A stretch of 64,000 nt of DNA. Source: Lactifluus volemus. Lineage: Eukaryota; Basidiomycota; Agaricomycetes; Russulales; Russulaceae. The DNA is taken from assembly GCA_022376515.1 (NCBI GenBank), contig WTXI01000195.1, forward strand, positions 1-64,000, given 5' to 3'. The notes beneath the pieces are model-generated. The model worked only from the letters and a program-made list of their open reading frames with translations, made no database searches and was not told the origin of the DNA. This document shows, in pieces, positions 11,620 through 23,536 of this stretch. Both the position numbers and the translations under genes were made by a program. How positions within the stretch are numbered: position 1 is the first letter of the stretch; every line of letters starts with the position of its first letter.

Positions 11620-12655
11620 TCACCAGGACCGGTGACTGGACTCGTCAAACGTCAAACGATAGGACAACTGAAGAACAATATGTATCGGAAGGAGCTTGTT
11701 CGGAAGTGGACGATCCTCCGTGTAATACTACGAGAGGTTGATGGATTAAAAAAGACGCCCAGGAGGAAAGGATATAGGCTGGCTTACCTGAAATTTGAGA
11801 CTGATCCCACCTGCTTCCGAGACATCGAGAGGCTTGACGAGCTTGCGCCCGATATCAACGTCGTCCTTTGAGCGTATCCAGTTGGATACGATCGACCTTG
11901 GATCGCAAGCTGAAGACCGCGCCGCAGATCTTGTCACTCTCGTCGAGTTCTTCACCGATGAGTGCCACGCCACTGCCAGTACCGGTCGAACATCGCAGGG
12001 TTGTTCTTCATCGTGAGCACCCACTTGCCCCCGCCTCGTCCTCCCACATCGGCTTGATGCCCGACTTGAACAGGTGATAGTTCGAGTTGCGCTCCAGCTT
12101 AGACGGCGGCTTGAGCCAGTTGAAATACCAATAATACGACTCGACCGTATCAAACTCGCCCACCATCGTCAGGCCCACTTCGTAAGTCACAGAGTTCAGC
12201 CGGCGCTGGGTGTTGCGTGTTCTCCGTAGCGGTCATTGGCGTGTATGGTACCTTTACCTTGGTATCGTGGTAGATCGTCCTATATAAATGTGTCGGCCGA
12301 ATAGAATTAGTGGGCGTTTCGTGGTGGGTGAACTGAGACGCACCATGGATGCTGCAAAGGATGCTCGGGCGGCTTCGTCATCAAGCCTGGTGTCTGAGGA
12401 TCTTCGATGGGCTCCGCTTCGGGAGGCACCGCGGTGCCTTCGACGCTGAGGGTACGCGTGCGCGCATAGTGCGCCGTGATGGCGTCGAGGGTGGGGATGT
12501 TTTTGAATCCTTTCGTCTTCTTCATCGTCTGTTTCTCGAGTATGGAGGTCTTCTGAGCGAGCTTCTCCACCTGCTCCGTAGTAAGCGGTTCGCCTGGGCC
12601 CACCGCAGCGATCGCATCACCATTGACGGAGCCGTTGGTCGAGTTGGGTGGGGAG
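11620..12655 (-). pseudogene. eIF4E pseudogene copy 2, 5'-truncated
   Basis: The minus strand carries the same eIF4E blocks as copy 1: EKLAQKTSILEKQTMKKT, KGFKNIPTLDAIT, GEFDTVESYYWYFNWLKPPS, LERNSNYHLFKSGIKPMWED and the C-terminal YYTEDRPLPNK exon ending at 11,620. The frame after PMWEDEA is shifted exactly as in copy 1, so that lesion predates the duplication. Copy 2 lacks the extra base that breaks copy 1 near 1,430, but has its own shift before the GEFDTV block. Homology to copy 1 stops abruptly at about 12,655, where the coding 5' part and start codon are replaced by foreign sequence. Confidence 0.85.
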
Positions 12656-13296
12656 CACCCTCACCCTCACCCTTGCCCTCGCACTACCTGCGCCCACGGG
12701 CTCAAACGACCCGCCGCCGACGACGGCATTCCTCAATCGCAGCTTGCTCGTGGACTACCAATACACATACCACTTCTCGGAGATGCTATCGCGCGCACTG
12801 CAGTCACATTGCGGCGGATGATAACGCACCTCTAGAACGATTGTCAGAAGCACTTTCGCGAGCTCGACGCAGATATTGTCGATCGAAGCTCCGGCGCGGA
12901 TGCAGCGGGGGCATTCACGTTGCTAGTAGGCTCTGGCGTGCAGCACGAGCACCGCACTGATGATCTCGGCCGTGGCTTGGGCATCACTGAGGAGTGTGTG
13001 ATGAAACCATCGCATCTTCCCATCGTGCTAGTAGAGCTGTAAATCCGTATGTCGAAGAGGTCCACAGGATCTTGCCCAATTATGCACCAGAGTATGTCGA
13101 GGCGGTTCTTCATCGCACCGAATATGCAACTATCGAGCGTGTCGTTGAAGCGCTGCTCGAGGGGACGGCACTGCCATCAGAAGCGATCCAATAGCGGATT
13201 GGGTCGAAACCTCAGACGCCCCAACCGTGGGATGAGCTTGATGGGGAGGAGATGGACATTTCTAGGTTTAGAATGAGGAAAAAGAGGTGTGTGTGA
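12656..13296 (+). pseudogene. CUE-domain gene fragment (ASCC2/Cue3-like), decayed
   Basis: This sequence is unique to unit 2. An open stretch at 12,994-13,194 encodes VEEVHRILPNYAPEYVEAVL and, further on, IERVVEALLEGTALP, the hallmark pattern of a CUE ubiquitin-binding domain. After a stop and a frame change, 13,199-13,296 reads WDELDGEEMDISRFRM before a stop, resembling the acidic stretch after the CUE domain in ASCC2/Cue3 proteins of the ribosome quality-control trigger complex. Upstream, FLNRSLLVDYQYTYHFSEML is another plausible remnant. Frames are broken by stops and no start is visible, so it is a non-functional fragment. The CUE assignment is good; the ASCC2 assignment is tentative. Confidence 0.55.
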
Positions 13297-13693
13297 TCCT
13301 CGTACGACGAAATGAATTCTATATTCAACGAGTGGAAGGCCCAGCAGGCCCAGCCAACTGTGACTCAGAGGAAGAGGTAATTGGGTGTACTCACCACTTT
13401 TGTCCAAAAAAAAATGTTTTTTAATGCCTCTGTTGGTGCAGTCCAAGTAAGGATTGAGCCCAAAAATGGATAAAATTTACCCAAATTCATGCGGATAGAA
13501 ATCACAAAAAATGGGTCACTCGTCTTGTGAACTTTCAGGGGTCCTGCCTCTGCTAGTGAAATGTTTGTGGTTATTTTCGATGGGCACATGTTTGCCTCAA
13601 TCAAAGTTTGTTCATATTTCGGTTTATTATAACTGCTCAACTCCTCCCATCGCCTCCCATCTACTTTAACCCTTCAAGTTCGAACACACTCAA

Positions 13694-16600
13694 ATGATCA
13701 CCGATTCGTATGCCCGACTCCCTCACGCCTGATCTACCTTGCTGATAACCATAATTACAGCTCAGATCCTCAAATCTCCAGCATACCGTCCACCAGCCGC
13801 CCCGAGATCAGCGGAACACAACCTAGCTCACACCCACTCCATGTCACTGGTGCGTATCTTCATGACTATTCTCTCAAATTTACTAATTATCTGTCCCTCG
13901 CTAGTCCTCAGAGCGCAGAACCTTCCCTTTCATGGGAAACGAAGAAGATTTTATGCCACTGTATCCGACGGAGCGAAAACTTGGCGAACGCCATCTGTTC
14001 AGAGTGTGGGGAATCATGTAGAATGGAGTGGGAATGTCAACGCCCTGTAGGAATTGTCCTACTTTATGTTTATTTCTATTTCTAAACTGAGTCTCCCTAC
14101 AGAGTTGTACAACCACATTCCCATATCACTATATCTCTTTATGCGAAAAGAACCTTTAAGAAAGACACCCTTGTTGGAGCGAAGGAGATAGCATGTGAAA
14201 GTTATGTGCCCCAACGCGGTTCGTCTTTTATTATTATTTTTGGAATCCTTGCTCGTGCGTCCGACTAAGCACCCTTCATATAGAACATGATGTTGTTCTC
14301 CGCAGTGCTCATCATGCCTCGGAGCCGGCCTTACCGTACCTAACGATCATTTTGTCAACAAACCCGAATTCATCGATGACTGCGGCGGCCAGCATCCCGA
14401 TCGATGCAACAACCAATGTAGACAATCCTGTCGCCGAACGAGATCCTGCCCCTCCTGATGTTCAGGCCAGCAGTGAACCCATCCAATCTACGGCCGTTAC
14501 CACCCCTCTACCTCCTTCGGGTGACCCTCCCATCGAGAGCAGCACTCCTGTGGGAGAAGTAGCAGGCAGCCGGACGGATATGTCACATTCTCTCGATCGT
14601 GCTGAGGAGGCTATGGATACCGTGAAGACGTGGAAGAGTACCGTCGAAACTATCAAGAAAGTGATGGACATTGTTGGCCCAATTCTGAAAGTATGGCTCG
14701 CATCGTTATTCTCTACACTTCGCTGAGATAATTTCCTCCCCTCAGCTGAACTCTCAGGCCAGCTCAGCATGGACGCTGCTCTCAAAGATCCCCGAGGTGT
14801 GTGTCATTGCCTGGTCAGAGGAAACGAAACATTCATTCAGCCTCGCCGCCAGACTTTGTTACAACAGTTCAAGCGTGACGACAATGTCCGAACACTACTT
14901 ACTGCGATACGTGATGCCTTTGAATTCGCAAAGGAGGCGGAGATCTTGAGGAGCATCCAGCCGGAGTCGAAGCAGGCCAAAATCTTGGATGAGATGCTGC
15001 AGTGCGTCTCCGGATGTGCCGAATTTATTGAATTATATGCGAAGGATGCCGCAGTCGGTATGTCATCTTGACCTATCTTGTTGGGGATTACTAAAATGTG
15101 GTTTTCAGTAACGCGGACTATGAAGAATATTGCTCACCGAGTTGACGGAAAAGTTGAAGACTATAGCAGCACCCTTACTCGACTACGACAAGAGTTCCTC
15201 GCACATGCTACTGTCACCATTGAAGCTGCTGTCCTTCAAACTCAGGATGATGTGAGGAACGTAAACACGCAGCTAACGGAGGTGTCGAACCTAGCATTAG
15301 AAGCCGGTGCGTAACTTTGACAGTCACAAATTCGATGCATCGTCGGTCTCACCAGCCTTATGGACAAAACAGAATTGAATGCAATGATCAGAGAACTACC
15401 TTACAAGGGAGGCTGGCGATTCGGCGATGAGAGGCGCTGTCTTCCGGGCACCCGTGTCGCATTCTTGGAATATATCGTCAAGTGGATCAACAATCCCAGA
15501 TCGGAGCGTGCGCTCGTTCTTCTCGGCCAAGCAGGCATGGGAAAATCGTCAATTGCCCATGAGGTGGCGCTTCGCTTCGACAAGAAATGTCTCGGCTCAT
15601 ACTTTGCTTTCATGCGAAAAGAGCAGTCGAAAGATGAAGCTTACCAGCTGTTCACGACACTTGCACGCGATCTCGCTGATCACCATCCTACATTCAAACA
15701 CGCACTCGGAAGAGTCGTCAAGGATGATTCATCTCTTCGTAGTACACGAGACTACCGTACACTTTTCGATTACCTCCTTCTCGAATCACTCAAGGACCTA
15801 CGACTTCCCGGTCCAATTCTGATCATCATCGATGCCTTAGACGAGAGTGGAGCCGCGATCGGCAAAAATGGGCTGCAAACGTTCCTTGCTCAGCGTCTCG
15901 TTGACCTCCCAGCAAACTTCCGCGTACTCATCACCTCGAGGCCGGAGAATGGTATCGAACATGCGTTTGCCAACGCGCAGTCCATCCATACCCTCTACAT
16001 GGATGACGCGGTACTGGCTGCAAATACGGAGCGAGATATTGTGGCATATCTTCGGAATGAGCTTCCCGAAGAGGTGTTCAAAGAGCACGGGGACAAATTA
16101 GCAAAGGCGGCAGAAGGCCTGTTTCAGTGGGTGGCCGTTGCATCTGGGTTCATAAATGGCCGTGCCAGTCGTGGGATCAACATGAAAAAGCGGGTCCAGC
16201 GCCTGTTGGGACACTCTCAAGGCCATGGTGGGAAAGGTCTGTTGGATGGCTTGTACGAAGAGGTTCTCGAAGAACACTTCAAATCAGAAGAAGCACAGGT
16301 GCTATTTCGGTCGATCATGGGGCAACTTCTTGCTGCGGTCGAACCCATTTCGGTTGAGACCTTGATTGGACTACGACGGCATGCACCCGTTGATGACCCC
16401 GAGGATTCTGATCCACTTCTTATTCTTGAAGTCCTTGGTGACCTCGGCTCGCTGCTGAGTAATGTCACTTCATCGGATCAGACGCGTCCCATCGTTCCTC
16501 TTCATACCTCGTTCCGTGACTTTCTCACAAATAAGGCGAGCAACGTCTTTTTCGTGGACCTTGCGGATTCCCACTATCAGTTGGTACATTCCTGCCTCGG

Positions 16601-19300
16601 TTTAATGCTCAACAACCTCAAGTTCAACATCTGCAAACTCGAGTCGTCGTATCTCGCGAATTGCGACGTGCCAGATTTGGAATCTCGAATTGCCAAACAC
16701 GTCGGGCCTGCTCTATCGTATGCCTGTATTTACTGGGGCCACCATTTACAACATCTTGCCTTCGACTACGATATTTTCAAGAAACTCGGATCGCTCTTCG
16801 AGACAAAGTTTTTGTTTTGGCTGGAAGTGCTCAGTGTCAAGGACAGGGTGGCTATTGCTTCACAAGGATTGTCATACACGTTGATGTGGTTTCAGCGGGA
16901 GGTAGGTACATTCTATAATCCAATATGATATATGTTAACCTTCGTGTAAAGTCACAGCAGAGTTTGGAAACGGAAGTGAAGAATTTGTCGTCATTTGTAA
17001 AGGATGCGTCCGCGTTTGTACGGTATTTCGGAATGGCGGTGGCAAGGAGCGCTCCTCATATCTATGTCTCTGCCCTTCCTTTCACACCAACGTCTTCCCG
17101 GGTCCTGAACCAATTCGTTCACCTATTTCCTCACACATTAACTTTTGAACGTGGGCGGTTGTCTCATTGGCCAGCATTGGAAATGACAATTCAGGCCCAT
17201 GACGGCGCGGTCAAATCAGTTGTATTCTCACCGGACGGACAACGTATCGCATCGGCCTCGGAGGATCGCACGATTCGCTTGTGGGATGCCACAACAGGAC
17301 AGGCCGTAGCGGGCCCATTCACCGGACACACCGGTGCGGTCAATTCTGTTGCATTCTCGCCGGATGGACAGCGTATCGCATCGGCTTCGATGGATCACAC
17401 AATTCGCATGTGGGATGCCACAACAGGACAGGTTGTAGCTGGCCCTTTTACTGGACACACCGATGTGGTCAATTCTGTTGCATTCTCGCCGGATGGACAG
17501 CGTATCGCATCGGCCTCGGAGGATAGCTCGATTTGCGTGTGGGATGTCACAACAGGACAAGTCATAGCCGGCCCATTTACTGGACACACCAGGCAGGTCT
17601 ATTCTGTTGCATTCTCGCCGGATGGACAGCGTATCGCATCGGCCTCGTTTGATGACACGATTCGCGTGTGGGATGCCACAACAGGACAGGTCATAGCTGG
17701 CCCATTCACTGGACACACCAATGCGGTCTATTCTGTTGCATTCTCGCCGGACGGACACCGAATCGCATCGGCCTCGTTTGATAACACGATTCGCGTGTGG
17801 GATGCCACAACAGGACAGGTCATAGCTGGCCCATTTACTCGACACACCGATTGGGTCTATTCTGTTGCATTCTCGCCGGATGGACACCGAATCGCATCGG
17901 CCTCGTTTGATCGCACGATTCGTGTGTGGGATGCCACGACAGGACAGGTTGTAGCTGGCCCATTTACTCGACACACCGATGCGGTCCATTCTGTTGCATT
18001 CTCGCCGGATGGACAGCGTATCGCATCGGCCTCGGATGATCGCACGATTCGCGTGTGGGATTCCACAACAGGACAGGTCATAGCTGGCCCATTTACTGGA
18101 CACACCAATGTGGTCCATTCGGTTGCATTCTCGCCGGATGGACAGCGTATCGCATCGGCCTCTGAGGATAGCTCGATTTGCGTGTGGGATGCCACAACAG
18201 GACAGGTCATAGCCGGCCCATTTACTGGACACACCAGGGAGGTCCATTCTGTTGCATTTTCGCCGGACGGACACCGTATCGCATCGGCCTCGTATGATGG
18301 CACGATTCGTGTGTGGGATGCCACGACAGGACAAGTTGTAGCAGGCCCATTTACTGGACACACCCGTTGGGTCTATTCTGTTGCATTCTCGCCGGACGGA
18401 CAGTGTATCGCATCGGGCTCGTATGATTGCACGATTTGCGTGTGGGATGCCACAACAGGACTGATCGTAGCAGGCCCATTTACTGGACACACCGGTGAGG
18501 TCTATTCTGTTGCATTCTCGCCGGATGGACAGCGTATCGCATCGACCTCGAAGGATCACACGATTCGCGTGTGGGATGCCACAGCAGGACAGGTTGTAGC
18601 AGGCCCATTCACTGGACACACCAATGGAGTCTATTCTGTTGCATTCTCGCCGGATGGACAGTGTATCACATCGGCCTCGTCCGATTGCACGATTCGCGTG
18701 TGGGATGCCACGACAGGACAGGTTGTAGCAGGCCCATTTACTGGACACACCGAAGCAGTCCGTCATGTCGCATTCTCGCCGGACGGACAGTGTATAGCCT
18801 CGGCTTCGGACGATCGCACGATTCGTGTGTGGGATGCCACGACAGGACAGGTCATAGTGGGCCCATTTACTGGACACACCGATGCGGTCTATTCCATTGC
18901 ATTCTCGCCAGATGGACAGCGTATCGCATCGGCCTCGTTTGATCACACGATTCGAGTGTGGGATACTACAACAGGACAGGCCGTAGCGGGACCGTTTCCT
19001 GGACACACCAATCTCACTGCTTCAACCTCGGACGATTCTACAATTCATGTAGGGAAGGTCATAATGGAAGATACCCAGAAGATCCATTTTACAGACCAAA
19101 CCCTGATCAACAATGATGGCTGGATATATGGAGAAGAGAATGAACTTTTTCTATGGATTCCGCCGCTTCACAGGTCGTATCTTCATAGACCTAGCACTGT
19201 CTGGGTTGCAGGCGAACATGAGACCCGACTAGATTTCTCAAAGTTTGTGCACGGATCAAATTGGGCCACGATATATGATCATCACAATCCATCCTCATAA
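13694..19300 (+). CDS. NOD-like receptor 2: C2-NACHT-WD40 (14 repeats)
   Basis: This is the tandem paralogue of the gene at 2,203, with the same ten-exon structure: 13694-13707, 13761-13849, 13905-14046, 14103-14218, 14284-14690, 14746-14796, 14853-15057, 15109-15306, 15373-16901 and 16961-19300. It gives 1,696 residues. The C2-like domain (VTVLRAQNLPFHGKRRRFYA, KKDTLVGAKEI), helical region, NACHT P-loop GQAGMGKS and Walker B ILIIIDALDE are all intact. There are 14 WD40 repeats and the same 99-residue C-terminal tail. Outside the repeats the two proteins are nearly identical, apart from scattered substitutions and a one-residue insertion (GRASRG versus GRGRG). The repeats carry a different set of residues at the variable positions. 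Regulation cannot be read beyond a short conserved block upstream. Both receptors appear functional. Confidence 0.85.
17195..19000 (+). repeat. 14 x 129-bp WD40 repeat array in receptor 2
   Basis: Fourteen units of 129 bases, the same number as in receptor 1, with the same invariant framework. The residues at positions 4, 5, 7, 23 and 25 differ from receptor 1: new combinations include RQ, EA, DW and RW at 4-5, K and R at 7, and E, M, F and D at 23. GQVIAGP variants occur only in this copy. Two units carry EDSSICVWD (repeats 3 and 8), which looks like repeat shuffling inside this gene. Position-by-position correspondence with receptor 1 is not evident. Confidence 0.95.
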
Positions 19301-22063
19301 AGTCAGTTTTATACTACATTAAGTGGTAAAGGCTCATTGTCTCGACCAGGGATGTCGGTCACAGTTTTTTTCAACAGAGACGACACACTACGAATGACCA
19401 ATATCTGCTGCCCAGTCTCATTGTCCTTTCTATCACCCCACTACTAGGCAGCCAAAGTACGCTATCTCATTGCCCATTGGCGAACTCTATCGTCGTCGTC
19501 ATACAGGGACAGGCGACGCCGCCTTCGCCAATTACATCGGGAAGATAGATATCGAGGAGAGGAGACAGCCGAGGGATCATGGGTGAATTCCTGGGCCTCA
19601 GTTAGACTATCATGATCCACCTACCTTGAATACATTGTTACTCAACTCATCCTGGTCGATGCCAAATGTATGTTTGTATTCACCTCCAGATTTCCTTCTC
19701 CGGTTTCATCAATTACAACTTATATTTGTATGGTGTACTTTGCGATGGCAACGTGTGCCATGTGCCATACAGTAGACGTGCATAACATCCAAGACAGTCG
19801 CTGATGACATGTTTGTGTGGCAAGTGTCGTGGGGAGTGATAATACCTCTTGGGTGTATCCACGCGCGGCCGGGAGCAGTCACCGCAGAGATTATAAATAT
19901 ATCAGCATGTTATCCCGAAACGCGATCGGGTCAACCGGTCACGGCGAGTCCCCATTTAACCTCTCCATGGTGAAGAGATCTACAGTAAGAACTGGGGATT
20001 GAGAAGGCCGCCATCTTAAGCAGTGTCGTTCCAGCACTAGGATCGCCGTCTTGTTCTAAGGGGTTGTACATGATCGTCTGTGAGACAAGAGAATGTTGAC
20101 CGAGATCCTATATTGGCACTAGACACATCATCACGGAAGATGCCCAAGGACTCGTATCCTCGGAACGTAGTGAAAGCCACGAGCGTGTTAACCCTGAGAG
20201 CGCCCAAAATGGTCGTTGGTACTACGCCAAACTACTTACAAGGTCATGATCACACCATCACCGATTTATTGGGCGCGGGCACGCCGTAAGTCCTCTCACC
20301 ATGGGAACGTGAACGTGAACGTGCGCCGCCGGTCCTCTTTTTTGGCCTCTAGAGCGTCATTTTCTGCGTGGTGAAGCAGCGAAGCCCTTACGTTGGCCTT
20401 CCTTAGTTACATCCAACTGAAAGCGCCGGCGGGTGCAGCTTCGGCCAAGCCCCCCATGCCACCAAGTCAAAAAAATCGAATCAATTGCTGCAGTTCGATA
20501 TACGTCACCCGTTGCTGAAGTTGTCGAGCGTCCTTGGATACACAAAGTTGAACCATATAGCGGGCGTACGGGCAGGTATGACAGCATGCAGCCGCCCATC
20601 ATGGGTGAGCCCAAGCGTGGGAAATATGTAACGTTAGAAGCTTAGAATAAACAGGAGCAAAGGTTGAGCGAACCACTGATGGATCTCTATACAAGTTCCT
20701 CCCATTTCATGTCGATATTGCCATCAGAATGGGTTCCGCAGCATCGCATTTAATTAATCAAAGAATTATTATATTCATGATGTTTGGAAACGAGAGCATT
20801 TTGGAAGTTGCCTTCATTGGCGCAGGTTGCAGAATCTATGGATGCAAGAGGTTCAACACGGGGAGATTGAGGCAAGGAAAGGACATACGAGATAACGGGT
20901 ATCACTCTACGGAAATTGCCTACGACGGCTTTCAATCGAAGAGCCGTGCGAGCAGTAATTTGCCACCCGGTGATTCCCAACTTCTGATGCTGCGCAGTCG
21001 CGGTAGTGTATCTTACTTTTGGAAAGTGGTCCAGGTTAATCCTCGCCGTCGTACTGGGAACTGGTAGATTCCATGCGATGACCCGACCGATGGACGACGT
21101 ATGCAAGACATCGTCATGGCTTCCACTGGCATCTGCCTTTTTGCTGTCCACTGTCCACATGCTGTTGCGGCGCCTTTAATCGCCCCGATCCCGTGACTTT
21201 CGCCCGCTCGTGCCTTTTCGCGTTTTCGGGACTGTTGTTTGTTTTGCATTTAGTCACATAAATTTGCAAAGTCGGAAAGCAAAGACAAAAGCAAAAGCAA
21301 AAAAAAAATTGTCGTAGCTGGATTGTAGCCGTGTAGAGATGGCGCCCACGAAAGCCGCGCTTCGCCCGTCTCTCGCGGGAATTTCCCATCATCAACATCA
21401 TCATAACGCTGAGATCACGTAACCGAGCCATCTACGGAAACGGCACAGCAGTGCCAGCGCATTCTTGGCGATATGCATCAACCAACTGTCTCAGTTTTGA
21501 AATGGAGACACTGGGTCAGTTTGAGAGTATACGCGTAAAAATTCGGGTTCAAGACCGCGGATGAATACTGACTTGGCGGATGGCGGGACTGGCATTTACG
21601 GAGCCGCGTGCCCCGAGATCAACTCCGACAGATCGGCGTTTAGCGCAACCGTTGGGGGCGCCCCAGAAATCAGCTTGCCCGACGACATATAGCGCTGAAA
21701 AGTGCAACTTTGGTATCTCGGTCGCTACCGCATTAAAGTGTGGGATAACCAAAAAAAGACGCTCGCTAAATGATACATCAGAGCAGACCCTGGAGTGATT
21801 CAGGGCAGAACTCAAAGGGCAACTTCCCACTTGCCAATTCTCGACTTTGCTCCGCCCTCACTTTCGTTCTTTCTCTTTCCTTTCTTTAAATTTCCCTTTC
21901 TTTTCGGCGCAGTGCGCTGCTGGATCAATTTGAACCTTCGTATGACTTTTCACCACAAAGAGGTCTGAGATTATTTACTATATATCGTGCGTGTTTTTTT
22001 TTTCTTTTGATTAGGTGATAGGGCTGACTTCTGAGCAGCGCACTTTTGCAAGCCTACGACATC
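19301..22063. other. Right flank of unit 2, no supported gene
   Basis: This is the counterpart of 7,799-11,504 without the LTR insertion; the empty target site lies at about 19,973-19,977. A small GTGAAC repeat run is seen near 20,308-20,322. Open frames do not keep their reading frame relative to unit 1. The last ~540 bases are the leader-like sequence, the third copy in the window, and lead directly into the gene at 22,134. Confidence 0.55.
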
Positions 22064-22133
22064 GCATTGATCGCGTATACCTCTGCCCTTTACACGATTT
22101 GCTTGCAAACATCACATCTCATCACTCGCATTC

Positions 22134-23282
22134 ATGCACCCAACAGGTGCATATACACCCATTGAAAACTCCGACAGTGAGTTACTGGTCATCTCTTCAA
22201 CTGAGTGTTACCTTATATACCTTTCTGGCTATCTAGGGGCCGCAATGTATGTTTGTCAACTCATACTATCGTTTTTTTTGGACTCAATACTGTTTTTTTA
22301 GTACAACTCTTCCGTCAGCTATCGCACATCTTGACGCGGCCCATGGCAAAGGCTCGGACTTTACCAGGTGTGTAAACTCGTGTCAACAAATAGATTAGGT
22401 CATTAATGTCACCAAAAAAGCACGCCAAGCCAAAGTAGGTCTAGGCAACCACAAGGCGTTAGGACGGGCAACGCCACCGTCTCCAAGAAACCAGAGTTCG
22501 TTCTTGAACAGTTTTCATTGCCTCTTGTTTTTCTTTTAACATGAGTTTATCCACACTAGCTCTAGCTCGGTAGGGTTGATCGTTGGAATTATCGTGGCGG
22601 TATTCGCGATGATCGTGCTGCTTCTTGTGTTTTTCCGGTGGTTTGAGAACCGTCGTCGCACAGTCCGGAAGACACGCAGTACCGATCAGGAAAATGGAAC
22701 CTTCCGGCTTGCCCCTTTCGAATCAACGCGGGATACGATTGTGAGTTTTTGACAAGTCTCCACATTTCCGTCTTGATTTCTGAAAATGGAATAAAGAAGT
22801 CGACCGCAGATCTCGGTGATACCAATTCGAGTCGTACTCTTTCCGTCTCCCAGAAAACTTTTTCGACGCCATTGTCCTCTGACGAGCAGTACGAGTATAA
22901 GGTCGAGAAATCCCTTCCAATACCGCCCCCTCGCCTCGACCTACGACCTGTATCAGACAATCGCAAAGCACAGCAAGGTGACTCTTTTACCACGGCGAGC
23001 CCGAGCACTATCAAAAGCCAGGGACGATTTTCCGTTGCGCATAGCGTGCTCACTAACCCGTGGGATGGTGATGGGGAACCCGGATCTGCGGGCTTTGAGC
23101 GAATGATGTTTGAGCTGCCCGCCTTCCCGCCACCTTCTGCACTACCCATGTCTTCCTTCAAGGTGGGATTACCCCAACGCCCATCAATGCCTCCAGCACG
23201 GCTACCGCCGGAGATGAAACCCCCTTCCTCGTGGCGAGAGCCGGCAGTCAAGAAAGCCCGACCGCGTACGGCACTGGTCTGA
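22134..23282 (+). CDS. Single-pass membrane protein of unknown function
   Basis: The supported part is 22560-22740 joined to 22797-23282. It encodes a transmembrane helix (VGLIVGIIVAVFAMIVLLLV), a basic stop-transfer FENRRRTVRK, and a Ser/Pro-rich cytoplasmic tail of about 200 residues with PPP and PPPS motifs. This layout resembles fungal mid2/SKG6-type surface proteins, but sequence recognition is weak. Upstream, a phase-consistent model adds 22134-22176, 22237-22246, 22302-22367 and 22421-22495, giving 286 residues without a signal peptide. The 10-base second exon makes that 5' part doubtful, and a different start is possible. The upstream 540 bases are the sequence copied at the ends of the receptor units. 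Confidence 0.5.
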
Positions 23283-23536
23283 CATTTCGTATTTGGTTTC
23301 TTTGTGGGATACCTTTCGGAGACATTCAGACCTTGGACATTTACATACGTATACACACGCAAATTTTTGTAACTTTGCATATTTCGGCTGTAAGTTATTG
23401 ATGGTATTATAAGGGAATCCCGGTGCCGGCTCACTACCGAGTGTCACAAGGTTAGCCCCTCTCTTGTTGATGACCCACCACAAAAGCCGTACCGCGACCA
23501 CCTCCACCCCGGTTCAATTGAAAGGATAAGCCCATC

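Larger units (their letters stand above)
11505..22063. repeat. Tandem segmental duplication, unit 2
   Basis: Second unit, about 10.6 kb, directly abutting unit 1 in the same orientation. It carries the second receptor gene and a 5'-truncated eIF4E pseudogene. Its right end stops about 70 bases before the start codon of the membrane-protein gene at 22,134, so the duplication probably began from a breakpoint in that gene's 5' flank. Exons of the receptor are much better conserved than the spacers, which carry many indels; this suggests an old duplication with selection or gene conversion acting on the receptor. Confidence 0.88.

Noticed and set aside
12349..12960. 203-codon plus-strand open frame in unit 2
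   Set aside because: It crosses the junction between the eIF4E pseudogene (minus strand) and the inserted CUE fragment, so it is a chance fusion.
17228..19006. 592-codon open frame on the minus strand opposite the WD40 array of receptor 2 (and a similar one at 5,726-7,513)
   Set aside because: It is an artefact of a 129-base repeat whose length is a multiple of three and whose antisense frame happens to lack stops; the plus-strand WD40 frame explains the sequence.
22589..23434. 281-codon minus-strand open frame
   Set aside because: It is antisense to the well-supported membrane-protein exons (transmembrane helix and Ser/Pro tail) and has no recognisable domain.
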